A stretch of 64,000 nt of DNA from Hanleya hanleyi (Eukaryota; Mollusca; Polyplacophora; Lepidopleurida; Hanleyidae): positions 62,001-126,000 of the forward strand of contig JAVTVY010033658.1 in the NCBI GenBank assembly GCA_036873755.1. The letters are read 5' to 3'. Within the stretch, counting starts at the first letter, position 1. Every line of letters starts with the position of its first letter. The notes beneath the pieces are model-generated. The model was not told where the DNA came from and did no database searches. It saw nothing but the letters and a program-made list of their open reading frames with translations. The position numbers and the translations under genes are program-made. This document shows, in pieces, positions 12,232 to 23,744 of this stretch.

Positions 12232-12849
12232 TAGTCCGGGAGCAGGTCGAAAAACCTGGAAATACAGTCCACCTAATGTTTTTTGATGGTTTCTATATCT
12301 TTTCGATGCGCTGATCACGAAACCGGATGATGCCACCTTGGTATCCTTGGGGAAATCGAAATATCCAAGATGGCCGCCATGAGGCATTTCCTGGTTATTA
12401 TGTCATGCTGAATTGTCGCATGGATGATCTCGATCACTGATTGTGATATATTTGAGTATAAATTTGGGATAAATTCAATCAGTACATATGTCACACAACA
12501 ATTTGGCGAAAACAAACAAGAATAACACGAAAAATTATTCAAGATGGCTGGCGTTGACCCTTTAATCCTACCTGGCCGGGGGGGGGCACTTCCCGCCCCC
12601 TTGTTGGTTTTTTGCTTCTATCTACGGAACGACAAAAAATTGAGAGCTGAAACTCCTTGACTTTTTAGATTATCATATTGGGGTCATTTTTATCCTATTT
12701 GCATGACCCCACGAACAGGGTATCATGGGTAAATTCAAAATGGCGGCCATGTGGGGTACCAGAAAAGTGATGTTTTCGTCATATTTCTTCAAAAAGTTAG
12801 CTTTTCTCTATGGAAAAGTGGGTAAAACAGTGATGTAAGTGGACTTTTG

Positions 12850-12945
12850 TCGAAAAACCTGAAAATACTATCCTAGCACTTTAGGCCGGGGTCCAGGGGC
12901 CACCTAGGCCCCTGGAAGCTCTGGGGTCCTAGATGGCTGGAGATG
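12850..12945. repeat. Dispersed palindromic word related to 46,730-46,790
   Basis: A stretch reading ggggccacctaggcccctgg followed by aagctctggggtcctagatg recurs in reverse at about 46,745-46,790, and more distantly at 46,450-46,480. It is a self-complementary G/C-rich block. The parent element was not identified. Confidence 0.6.
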
Positions 12946-13100
12946 CATTCGAGCCAATTTCTGGCAAATAAAATAAGAAAATATGATTGGCAAGCCACTA
13001 CGTTTTTTGTGTTGTTTTTCAAGCAAAACCTGTTTCATAATACACCCTCATTCTGATTCTGAAATAAGCAAACTTATTTTGAAAATTAATTTCTGTAAAT

Positions 13101-13349
13101 TTATTCAGAGACTCCTGTATGGAATGATGGAACATTTGGATCACACATTGACAGATGCTTTGCCGATTTTGCGTGAGCTTGTAAAGATTTTTTTCCTGAG
13201 CTGCCGTAGCGTACTCTATCATTACAAATGGTACATTCAGTCAAACCTGGCAAATTGAGTTTCCTTATGTAGTCTGAAAGGTGATCCCCGTGACAGTCTT
13301 TGTCCTCCAGCCATGACCAACGAAACTTATTTTTGATACTCTTATCCAC
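13101..13349 (-). CDS. Zinc-finger fragment of a transposon-type protein
   Basis: The minus-strand frame reads KFRWSWLEDKDCHGDHLSDY and then CTICNDRVRYGSSGKK...HAKSAKH. The Cys-x2-Cys...His-x5-His spacing with GSSGKK(S/A)L..HA matches a zinc-finger module common at the N-terminus of invertebrate transposase-like proteins, preceded there by a similar W-W segment. There is no ATG at the start (the frame opens with GTG) and no catalytic domain downstream, so this is a fragment or a single exon. It lies in the 6.7-kb TA-flanked element and may be its own remnant. No function beyond DNA or protein binding is supported. Confidence 0.5.
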   Translation of the reverse strand: MDKSIKNKFRWSWLEDKDCHGDHLSDYIRKLNLPGLTECTICNDRVRYGSSGKKSLQAHAKSAKHLSMCDPNVPSFHTGVSE

Positions 13350-14139
13350 CTCAGTGCTATGTCGGCACTGCGATGATTTTCACTCCGGCAAAAAAGGCGC
13401 AATTTTCACTTCAGACTGCCACGTTGTTGTTGTTGTTGTTCCGGACGTCCCTCCTTTCAGACTAGGAGCACCCTCTTACAGAGGTATTTAGAAGCTTGCA
13501 GTAACCCCGCCGCTTACTAGGGTGGTCGAGACAGGGTCAGTAGCAGTCGAGGTCCCATGCTGTGCAGGCTGTGCAAGTAACTTATTTACAATTGACACCT
13601 CCTGACTACATATAGACCGAAATATCCCATAATAGTTTCGGCTGTTAGCGATTTGAGCGCCAGTACTACAGGGCATTCTCAAAGAGAGCCGTGTCTACCC
13701 GCGGGAGACCAAGCGACTCTCACGTAAACCGGTGACATGTTTTGAATCTCCAATCTCAAAGCGAGGCAGCATATGACATCACTCGGACCATATCACTCGC
13801 TCGACCAGAACTATTTGATATATTAAGCGATTGATATGCTCCGAAACGGAAAGAGTCAATTCCAAATTATATAGCCCACGTTATATTTAGAAATTCTCTT
13901 CTAACTCGGCGGAGTCAGCAGGTCAATGACAAGCCGGATACAGAAAGGCGAAAATCATACGCCGCCTACTCACCCCCCAAATTTTGGGGGGATGGCTCAA
14001 CCACCTCGCTGGGGGTCTAATAACACCCCAGCCACCAGTCAGATTTTTGGACCGGATTCGGGGCCTTCGCGCACATCGCCGGAAGTGACATCATAAATAG
14101 TAAAATAGATGTTTAACGAAAATTTTGATTACCTCCATT

Positions 14140-14340
14140 TACCCGTGAGACTCTTCTCGCAGTAGGGAGTCTCGCGAGACGAGAATGTACTACAGGGGAC
14201 AACTCTAGTTGTCTCCCGAGTTGTCTCCCGTATCACGTGGCGGACAAATCATTATAAAAATGGCGACTACGTCGGTTCTTCACTAGAGACGATCGGGATC
14301 CAATTTTGAGGATTAAAAATGGTAACAATACATACTTTAT
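14140..14340 (+). promoter_or_regulatory. Promoter-like cluster
   Basis: Within 200 bp lie TCTCGCGAGA (about 14,170), CACGTG (14,234-14,239), a TATAAAA box (about 14,253) and, just after it, AAAATGGCGAC (YY1-like). These are core-promoter motifs in animals. No ORF with recognisable product starts downstream. It lies inside the 6.7-kb TIR element, so it may be an old transposon promoter. Confidence 0.3.
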
Positions 14341-14879
14341 CAAGATCAGGTAAAAAATGCGTTTTTGAACGCTCAAATATCGATTTAGTCGACATCAAGT
14401 ATCACTTTCCTGGTAAAACCGGACAGGAATCTAAATTTCTATAAAAACGGAATTTTTTCCAAGTTTCAACAAAAAACCGGATTTCCGGCAAAAACCGGAA
14501 GACTTACATCACTGGTAAAATCTATTTTATTTCATATCAGATTATTATTTACTAATTTATCATGCAGTTTTTGCGAAGAAAAAGCAAAAATAAAAAAATC
14601 GAAAATTCTGACCAAAAAATGGTCCAAAAATGCTCAAAAATGACATCACAGTGACGTCATCAAGGCGGCCATCTTGGATTTTTTTACATTTTCTTGTAGA
14701 GCTTGACCCAATGATATAGTGTGGTAAATTTTAGTCCCCTAACCTTAGCGATAACGAAAATATATAGGGGGGCATTTCCCCCCCCCCCCCAGGCTGCAGT
14801 GCACCCCAAATCGCCCAGGCAAGATAGGGTTAAAATATGCCCGTCTCTCTGAAATATAGAGCGTTGAATTTATTGGTTA

Positions 14880-15645
14880 CCTCAATCACCCATGGCTTTC
14901 AAAATGCTGACATATATGACATATTTCCGAATGTCCGTGGAGCATAGAGTATACCAGGGTGCGGGTGCATCACAGGTGTGTGCGCATGCGTACGATGGCG
15001 TCACTTTCGAGCAGCTCCGAGGTCGAAGAGCTCCGAGCTCAGACTTCAAGAGCTCCGATCTCCAAGAGCTCTGAGAGCTCCGGAGCTCCGAGCTCGGAGC
15101 TCCGAGATTGAGGCATGCCCGAGCTCCGAGCTCCAACAGCTCCGAAAGATCCAAGCTCTCAACCCATTCATGCGTACATCCAAATGCGCCCTAACATCAG
15201 GAAAATAGCCATGGCCATCTATGAACGGTGATCCCACGCACAGGTCCATCATGAAGACCAAGCTCTTGGGTGACCTTAACGCTCTATAAAACGTCACTTG
15301 AAAGAGGATATGGGGTTACTACCCACCAAGGCCCCGGAAAATAAGCAGAATGCGCAAACAACTGTTTCAAAACATGCTGGCTCAATGGTATCCTGGGCTC
15401 CTCGAAGACGCTTAGGCCAAGAGCGATCCTGACCGAAGATTGAACTTTCTCAAACGACGGCTTCTGATTGGACAAGAGCTTACGAGAATTGTAAACATAC
15501 CCAAGGCGTATGATGTGCTGGTGGGAATAATAACATGATTGACCTGTCATCTTTGTTGTTGTTGTTGTTGTTGTTCTCTCATCTGTCTACATCATGGCGT
15601 CAATGCGTTATGCTAGAGCGTTAAGTTCACCCAAGAGCCCTTTTC
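14880..15645. repeat. GAGCTC-rich repeat with inverted flanks, relative of 1,840-2,210
   Basis: A dense run of GAGCTC hexamers lies at about 15,010-15,150, after caccagggtgcgggtg-type sequence at 14,953. The block gctcttgggtgaccttaacg (about 15,269) recurs inverted at 15,607-15,642. Words shared in order with 1,980-2,210 include attgtaaaca, attgacctgt and (GTT)n. ORFs of 60-90 codons rich in S, E, L and R here are this repeat translated. Confidence 0.65.
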
Positions 15646-16200
15646 CCACAATTCCCGACCTGCGCATGTGTGACATCGTCTATAAAGCACGTCCCTCTGG
15701 ACCCCACACCCCCATTGCTACTGTTGCAGAGCCATGACGGAGACCCATTCCTATGCGACTAGCATTTTACAGCATGCGATCGTGGTTAATTCACTCACGG
15801 GTTACCGAGCAGTGGTTCGGTCCATGTTTAGAGATGGCGACGACAACGAGGGGCGATGCCAGATCCTGGAAGAGCTCACAGAAGCGGTCCTTGACAGGGT
15901 CGGCTCGATGGAGAGGTGTGCTATCACCCTCTACTACTGGACCATGACAGCCATTCTTGATGCCCGGGCTATGGACCACGAGCGCTCTCGCTTGAACCAG
16001 CGACGGCCTGTTGTCCTCACAATGGTCTTTGCCCTATTGACCCTGATGCTGTGGCAATGACAGTTCTGTCTTACAGCGACAGAAAAGAACGGCTCTTTTC
16101 AGAGCCTCCATGTCTTCCAAAAGAGAGACGGGTAACTAAGCTAAATGTTCACACACACACACACACACTCGCAATGGGCGCTCCGCCATGACTTCCAACA
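15646..16200. other. No recognised gene; short CA microsatellite
   Basis: A 108-codon ORF at 15,734-16,060 on the plus strand begins MTETHSYATSILQHAIVVNS. It has no family resemblance I know and no homologous copy in the window. A (CA)n run lies at 16,150-16,168. The segment sits between two repeat families inside the 6.7-kb element. Confidence 0.35.
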
Positions 16201-17722
16201 ATACGAAGCTGCGCATCTGAAAACCCCTCGGCTCTGGGCGCCAGCCATTCATAATGTATTCAATTTAAAACAAGACTTCAGGAACACCAAGCAGTCAAGT
16301 AACAAATATACAGATTATGAAAAATTTTGCCATTAGAAATGGCCTCAAAACGTTTCCGTCCAATCAGAGAAACCGGTATTCATTACATAAGTCTGTTGAT
16401 GCATCGACGATGTATACCAAATTTTACATCGAACATTTGAAAATTATCTGAGATAGAGATCCCTAATGATTTCGCATAAATTAAAGATGGCCGCCCATCC
16501 TTCCCACCACTCAGAGAAACTGATGTGGTTATTCATTGCAAGTCTCTTGATACATAGATTCTGTATACCAAGTTTCATATAGAACACTGAAATGGTATCA
16601 AAGATAAACATCATTAAAGATTTTGCATAAATTAAAGATGGCCACCAAGGTTTCCGCCCAAGCAGAAAAACCAGAACTGTCTAATCGATGTATACCAAAT
16701 TTTACATTGAGCACTTGAACCGTATCAGAGATATAGATCATTAATGATTTCGCATAAATTAAAGATGGCCGCCCATCCTTCCCGCCACTCAGAGGAACCG
16801 ATGTGGTTATTCATTGCAAGTCTCTTGATACATCGATGCTGGATACCAAGTTTCATATAGAACACTGAAATGGTATCAAAGATATATATCATTGAAGATT
16901 TTGCATAAATTAAAGATGGCCGCCAAGGTTCCGCCCAATCAGAAACGCCATTTATCGTAAGTCTATTGATGCTTCGATGATATATACCAAATTTTACATC
17001 GAGCACTCGAACAGTATCAGAGATAGAGATCATTAATGATTTTGCATAAATTAATGATGGCCGCCCATCCTTCCCGCCACTCAGAGGAACTGATGTGGCT
17101 ATACATTGCAGATCTCTTGATACATCGATGCTGTATATCAAGTTTCGTATAGAACACTTGAATGGTATCAGAGATATATATCATTGAAGATTTTGCATAA
17201 ATTAAAGATGGCCGCCAAGGTTTTCACCGAATCAGGGAAACTGGTTTGGTCATTCCTTTGAAGTTTCTTGATGCATCGATGATCTATACCAAGTTTCACA
17301 CTGAACAGAGAAATGGTACCTAAGATACACAAGATTAATGATTTCGCATAAATTAAATATGGCCGCCAAAGTTTCCAACCAATCAGGTCCAGATTCAATA
17401 GGGTTCTGGGTCATGAGCATATGGATGTGCAGTGCAAGTTTGGGGTGCCTAGGGTAAGTCATTCTAAAGATATCTTGGTAACAAGAAACCTGTGATGGTT
17501 TCGCATAAATTAAAGATGGCCGCCAAAGTTTCTAACCAATCAGGTCCAGATTCAATAGGGTTCTGGGTCACAAGCATACGGATGTGCACTGCAAGTTTGG
17601 TGTGCCTAGGGTAAGTCGTTCTGAAGATATCTTGGTAACGAGAAAGGTGTGACGGACAGACGGAGAGACGTACATGACGACGACAATACCCTTCGGCCAA
17701 ATTTTGGCCGAGGGGTAAAAAC
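16201..17722 (+). mobile_element. Satellite-type element A, copy 1
   Basis: A 5' leader (acgaagctgcgcatctgaaa...) is followed by about nine diverged units of about 145 bp (each with aaattaaagatggccgcc and (a/g)taccaa(a/g)ttt(t/c)), then an ACGG/ACAG-rich run (17,648-17,675) and a hairpin, cccttcggcc/ggccgagggg. A second copy in the same orientation is at 49,235-50,716. The layout matches pearl/HINE elements. No protein is encoded. Confidence 0.8.
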
Positions 17723-17739
17723 CATACCATTCATCATCC

Positions 17740-18560
17740 CGAACTGATGAGGGACACGTGTAACATGTAAATCCCTATATGTACAGACACTACCACTACC
17801 ACCGGGCGTTGGGCACGCGTTACTGACCATTTGGACCAAGGATGGTCCTTCTCCACCCCGAACACCTACCTTCACACCCACCAGAATGGCCGCTCTCGCT
17901 ACCACTCTTACTAATGACATCACAGATGACGTGAACATCCCTCCAGTCGTGGTCTACACCACGAGAGCTTCAAGCTGACACCATACACGGCCTATTAAGA
18001 CTAGGGATGGTCCCACAATCACACAACAGACCCCCCAAGAACCCAAAAATGCCTGCTTTCTATACTACGGCCAGACTACGCATGCGCAGAATGTTGAAAC
18101 CGGACGATACAGTAACCCGGTCGGATGGTTCCCAGGAGAGCTTCACGATGACACCTCTTATGGCCCAATCGCTCCAATATTGGTCCGTCCCGACCCCAAA
18201 ACGTCTATTCAAATAACCTTTTTTCTGCGCATGCGCAGAATAACGTCAGTTCCACCTTACAACCCATCCAATTGAATGCGTCCCCACGAATGCTTCAAAC
18301 TGATACCTAATACGGCCCAATCGGACCACTATTGGTTCACCTCGACCCCAAAACGTTCCTCCCAGTGCCCATTTTCCCAGCATTCCCTGTCTGCGCATGC
18401 GCAGAATGTTGAAAACGCACGACACATTAGCCCAGTCGGACGCTCCTCCACGAGAGCTTCACGATGACACCTACCACAGCCCAGTACGCCCAATATGGGT
18501 CCGTCTCGGCCCCAAAACGTCCATTAAAATACCCTTTTTCTACTGCGCATGCGTAGAATG
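17740..18560 (-). repeat. Tandem array related to 261-1,530, opposite orientation
   Basis: It starts with gatgagggacacg (17,750) and then about four to five units of about 170 bp holding gaccaaggatggtcc, a CRE-like site and CTGCGCATGCGCAG palindromes (about 18,226, 18,390, 18,541). It is flanked by the right TIR of the 6.7-kb element. Confidence 0.75.
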
Positions 18561-18891
18561 ACGTCAGTTCCACCCCACTACTGTTGAGATAAGCTGGAGG
18601 TAGTATTATAAGTGGTATGAAGTACTAATAAGCCTATACACCATTTCTTGAGCACTCGTAGACCAAAACTATATAGCTCAATTCCATATAGCGATCAATC
18701 TAAGCGATATACAGCGGTCATGTTGAATGTGCTGGGGGCCATCTTGGATATTTTGATTTCCCCAAGGATGCCAGGCTGGCATCATTCGGATTCTGAATCT
18801 GCACACACTGGAGATATATAATCCATCAAAAAAGGTTAGGTGGACTCCATTTCCATGTCAAGGCTCAAACTGGGGTTTGGCTCCCGGACTA

Positions 18892-19145
18892 ATTCTAGTC
18901 CCTTAATGAAACAACTAAACATTCTCCCCCTATTTCAGTTAAACAACTTCTTAATTTTATTATTTACTCACAGATTTCTCAATAATCCCCTTTCTATCCC
19001 TACCAAATATTCAAATTATTTTACAAAACTCTCTGAAGTCCATTGTTATCCCACTCGACAAGCCAATCTCAATCTATATAGGGCGAGAGTGCACTCAAAT
19101 CTATCATTTTATTGCACAAAGTCGAAAGCACCACGAATCTGAAAC
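18892..19145 (+). pseudogene. C-terminal end of CR1 ORF2, continued
   Basis: The frame reads NSSPLMKQLNILPLFQLNNF, then the LFTHRFLNN and PTRQANLNL segments and KSAPRI followed by a stop near 19,142. This is the usual carboxy-terminal region of CR1/Jockey-group ORF2 (after LQKRIIRVIT..., which ends the left half at 12,231). The junction with the left half shows that the 6.7 kb between them was inserted later. Beyond the stop the reading still resembles the family for about 25 codons (LPNYLKSCLSQSLFKSRLK). Confidence 0.8.
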
Positions 19146-19514
19146 GCTTTACCTAACTACCTAAAATCATGTCTGTCACAATCACTATTTAAGTCTCGAC
19201 TGAAATCACACCTCATCAATTAACATGTATGTGAATCAGTGTACTGAAGGATGTACTTTCTAATTATATTCAAATCGTAAATCTTGGAGTTAACTCATCT
19301 CAGGCCATCACAAGGGACACGAGACAAACCTATTTTATACAAAAATGTTTTGTTTATCTATATGCATATATGCTGAGCCCCACTATATATATCTTATAGA
19401 ACTATAATTCTCTAAACAAGGCTCCATGGTATATTCACCATATATTGTACATTTATATACTTATATATTGTGAACGCACCCAGCGTCTCATGCTAATCTA
19501 TTATTATTATTATT

Positions 19515-20993
19515 AACACAGGAAGGAAGCAATCAGAGATTGCTCAATTGTATGCCCCCCTTCCACTTTAATCCGACACTGCCCCGCCATTGTTCTGTTC
19601 TTTATTGGTTGGTGGAGGCCTAATTTGGATAATTATAAAAATTCTGTTTCAGTCACTTTTTTGCCATGCCTCACATAATACATATTCCAAATATCAAGCA
19701 ACAAGTGATAATACGATGCTTCGATGCAAGATGGTCGCCAGGGCTTTCGCCAAATCCCAAAATGTGACCTGGTTATGAGACCTACATTCCTTGGGGAGTA
19801 TATTGTGGTGAAATTATGAAGCGATCAGTGAACTTTGAATGTTGCACCCAATTCACTGTTTTTGGGGCAATTTCATACTTCAGGACCTATGTTGTCTGCT
19901 TTGGAATGTAGAATAACATATAATATAGCCATTTTCCTGGTTCAAATCAGTTATGGACTGAAATCCAGCTTGGACAAATAAATATATCCCATTCACTTAG
20001 GTTTAAACAAAGGGCCATAACTCTTGAAAATATAACCGAAAACAGAGAAACTTCACGCTACACACCTATGGGTCACTGACCAGATATCATGCAAATTTCA
20101 TACTTGTTCATACAATAATAACCGAGATCGGCTACAAATCAATTGCAGTTGGAAAGGGACCATAACTGCGTGCCTTGGGCGAGAAATGTGGAGAAACTTC
20201 ACGCCGCACAACTACAGGGCACTGATCACATATCCTGCAAATTTCATAATTGTTCATACAATATTCACCGAGATCCAGCCCGGACAACTTCCAATTCACA
20301 AAGATTTGAAGAAAAAAGGGCCATAACTCTTGAAAATATATGCGAAACGCACAGAAACTTCACGCTGCACAACTACAGGGCACTAATCACATATCCTGCA
20401 AATTTCATAATTGTTCATACAATATTAACCGAGATCCAGCCCGGACAATTTCCAATTCACAAAGATTTGAAGAAAAAAGGGCCATAACTCTTGAAAATAT
20501 ATGCGAAACGCGGAGAAAATTCACGCTGCACAACTACAGGGCACTGACCACATCCTGCAAATTTCATAATTGTCCATACAATATTAACCGAGATCCAGCC
20601 CGGACAAGTCCCAATTCACGGAGAATTCAGGAACAAAGGGCCATAACTCTTGAAAATATCAGCGAAACGTGGAGAAACTTTACGCTGCACAACTGTGGGT
20701 CATTGACCACATATCATATCATTGACCACATATACAATATTAACCAAGATCCAGCCCGGACAAGTCCCATTCACAGAGATTTCAGAAAAAGGGCCATAAC
20801 TCTTGAAAATTATACCGGAACTCGGAAAAAACTCCACGCTGCACAACTACGAGCCACTGGCCACATTCCATGCAAGTTTCGATCCTGTCCATCAAATATT
20901 AACCGAGATATTGCCCGGACAAGAAATTCGGACGGACAGACGGACAAAGCGATCGCTATATGCCCCCCCCTCTAGTTAGAGGGGGGGCATAAT
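19515..20993 (+). mobile_element. Satellite-type element B, copy 1
   Basis: It starts AACACAGGAAGGAAGC with tatgcccccc close behind, then a leader, then about seven units of about 155 bp (aaagggccataactcttgaa ... accgagatccagcccggac), an ACGG-rich run, and the hairpin tatgccccccc/gggggggcata at the right end. It interrupts the 3' UTR of the CR1 element. The 211-codon ORF at 20,340-20,975 is this array translated. A second copy is at 55,398-56,722. Confidence 0.85.
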
Positions 20994-21117
20994 TATCTGG
21001 GATTTAACAAGCCCTCTGGGGTTTTATTCCCGCCATATTTCTATGTATCTACACCCTACTTGTACATATATATATATTATTTGTATATGGTGAATAAACA
21101 ATCAATCAATCAATCAA

Positions 21118-22650
21118 AGTGGGTTACGAGTAATTCTACAGAAATGTAGTATTAAAATTGAGGAATAATTTTTTTCCAAGTTTCAAATACAATTATTTTG
21201 GTAAAATTTTGTCTTGTATCCCCGTTATGAAGATTACACAGCTGGCAATTTTCTTCTTTTGTGAAATATCAAGATTTTTCTCCTTTTCCCCCCGTGTATG
21301 TTGGAAGATATAGCTGGCTTTACCGTTACAACGATATTTCCATTCAAATGGGGAGTGATACTGTCAGCTGCGTCAGCTGTGTGGAAATTACGTGGATATA
21401 GGTCTATTTGTGTTGCTTTGTTAATCAATTTCACGATGGAAATACCAGCTAAACTTCAGAAAAAATTTCATCTTGCAATTTATTTGTTTGTTTTATTCGT
21501 TGTTACTTGTATGGAAGCAGACGTCCCTTTCCTCATCCGTCTTGTGAAATGGAATCTCCCAATGAACACCTGTACTTGACGGGTGTTGATTTCACATAAC
21601 CGTGCTAAAACGTGTTAGTTAGTTCGATGCTATTGACACAAGTGTTATAGAATTGACAATAAATTACATGTATGCACACATTTCCTGGTGGTCAAGGCCT
21701 TTTCTTGCCCCAATTTTATTGGGTATTAAACCACTGTGAACACTTTTTATTGGTCTTATTGGAGAAGTACAACATCTAAAGGACATAATACTTACATGCT
21801 GTCTGTTTGGGGGTGGTGAATCATGTGTGAACGTGGGCATGATGTCACACTCTGGGCTGCAGACATAATGATATTAAGGTTATCAGGATATCTTCAATAA
21901 TCATGCTACCTAGCTCTTGGCAGCATCTTGATTAACAGACAAATTTTCTATGTTGGATAAACTATCTAAGTGAAATGCACCATAAGCTGAAATTATAACA
22001 TACCTAGCAATCATAACCAACTCCTTTGCTGTAAGAGATATAATATTCCACAAACAATCCCAAAAGAACACGGAGAGAATACCGATATAAAATATACACA
22101 TATCCGTACATACATATCCGTACATAATAGCTCACTCCAGTAGAGTATCTCTCTAGGAATCTTGTTAACTATATAGATTAACAAGAACATAGTGTGGCAT
22201 TGTTGTTCTTGTAACAGATTGGTGTTACTGATTAAAAAGGATTAAATAACTTGAAAATAACGTATCATAGCAAGCTGAAACCTAAACACACATAGATGGA
22301 CAACTCGGGCCATCTCGATGCAATATTGATGCAAATCTGATAAATACTGGAATGAGAAGTTGAAAACATCTGTGGACTTGTCAATTCTCATGTTTTACTA
22401 AAATACATGCACCTCAACCTGAAGTTGAAGCACTTTTTTTTTTTTTTTTTTACAAAAAGTGTACGTCACTCGAGAATTTCATTTCCAGGGTTTTTTTAGA
22501 CAGTTTTTCATTGTGGTATTCCCGATTGAAAACAAATTTGAATTGAGTTTTTGCGATTTTTTCAAAATTGAGTTTTGAACTAGAAATTCAGTTTCCTGGG
22601 TTTTTGGAAAGTGCGAACCGTAGGCGCGGAAAAAAATTGAGATTTTTCCA
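21118..22650. other. Intron sequence between CR1 tail and TTAA element
   Basis: No repeat family recognised. A plus-strand ORF (21,298-21,579) has two hydrophobic stretches but no known family. A minus-strand open stretch at 21,910-22,028 has a good acceptor (see findings). Degenerate words like attgagtttt begin near 22,540 and continue into the next element. Confidence 0.45.
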
Positions 22651-22654
22651 TTAA

Positions 22655-23740
22655 CTGTTACGCTGCTGACTTCTTCTTTACGGTGCACTGCAAAAGTTCC
22701 CATTTTTACGATGTATTACACTATTACACCCGGGTTTTATGAGCGAAAATATCATTCATAGATGTGTGTCAAGATTTGCCTCACGTAGCAGCTGGTCCAT
22801 AATGGTTCGGTCAACGTTTATTTGATTTCATTTTATGCCGAAATATATAAAATTGTCAGCGTAAATAAAATTTATTGGAAGAGACTGCAGTATTTTTGGT
22901 ATAATTGCGGTCGGAAATGGCGAATTATGAAGAATTACAGCGGAAAATCTTGGTTTTTCAGCTGCCTTTCTCCCGGGTCTTTTCCAACTTTTCGTCCGCC
23001 ATTTGTAGCGTGTGACGTCTCATTGGAAAGGGAATTGCTTATAGTTTCTGATTAGAGCCTTGAATTCGTCCGATGGCCAATCAAACAGACGATAACATCG
23101 AAAATAGGCAAGAGGTCTTTTCCCGTTTCTCTTGGTAACGCTACCAGACGACCGAGATATCGGTTCCGTGATTGGATAGCGTGGTCTCGTGACCTAAACA
23201 TCGAAGCGATCATTGGCCAGAGATCTTCAACTGGGTCAAGTTGATCTAGAGAAGACGCCATTTTTTCTGTAATCGCCAAGAATTACGTGACGTTCAGGTC
23301 GACAGAAATGTAAAAATAAACTTCGTTGCGATGATTTCATGGTAATCCGCACTATGGAAATATAAAATGAGCTTCTGTACTTCAACTATACCAAAGAATC
23401 ATATATTTTGTAAGGGTTTTCTGTAAGTATTTTATATTTTCTGAGCGGCTTCTTGACAATGTTTTATGGAAAATCGCGGTATTTTTTATTATTTTTTTTT
23501 TTTTATTTCTTCCTCCCGACTTCGTTATTCCGAGACAGAGTATGAAGTTTACATCCAGGAAATCAAGACAGACTTAGCTAACAATATATGTATGGTTTGT
23601 ATTAGGTTTCATGCATGGTAAATTTGAAAATATCGATTTTAGACAATGGTACGCGAAGACCGACAAGTTCAGGGCCACTCTCCCGGGCCCGCCGCAGTCT
23701 ACACTGCGGCCACTCTACCGGGCCCGCCGCAGCGTAACAG
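22655..23740. mobile_element. TTAA-flanked element with short TIRs
   Basis: TIR CTGTTACGCTGC starts at 22,655 and its reverse complement ends at 23,740. TTAA is on both sides (22,651-22,654 and 23,741-23,744). Two direct copies of ccgggcccgccgcag sit just inside the right end. It contains no transposase ORF; a 75-codon minus-strand ORF (23,052-23,279) is unrecognised. TTAA duplications are made by piggyBac and Kolobok groups; which one is not decided. Confidence 0.75.
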
Positions 23741-23744
23741 TTAA

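Larger units (their letters stand above)
12234..18889. mobile_element. 6.7-kb TIR element inserted in CR1 ORF2, TA flanks
   Basis: The left end GTCCGGGAG at 12,234 and right end CTCCCGGAC at 18,889 begin an inverted repeat of about 170 bp at roughly 80% identity; both arms include ccttggggaaatc and tatccaagatggc. TA lies on each side (12,232-12,233 and 18,890-18,891). Removing it joins the CR1 coding halves almost in frame (one base off). The interior contains a zinc-finger ORF, a promoter-like patch, a GAGCTC repeat and two tandem arrays, so the 6.7 kb includes later insertions. Confidence 0.8.
7550..21117 (+). mobile_element. Decayed CR1-like non-LTR retrotransposon, split by two insertions
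   Basis: One element read across interruptions: ORF1 (7,684-8,459), ORF2 (9,437-12,231 and 18,892-about 19,145), 3' UTR (to 19,514 and 20,994-21,117) and a 3' tail of repeated ATCA ending near 21,117. The 12,234-18,889 segment and the 19,515-20,993 segment are later insertions. The 5' boundary is uncertain (about 7,540-7,680). The CR1/L2 group is inferred from the endonuclease and RT motifs and the short-repeat tail. It is oriented opposite to the host gene, inside its 27-kb intron. Confidence 0.8.

Noticed and set aside
15046..15297. Ser/Leu/Glu-rich ORFs in the GAGCTC region
   Set aside because: Low-complexity translation of the GAGCTC repeat on both strands.
20143..20975. ORFs of 114 and 211 codons in element B (and 56,058-56,721)
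   Set aside because: Each is a tandem unit of about 155 bp read through; the frames change between units and no domain is present.
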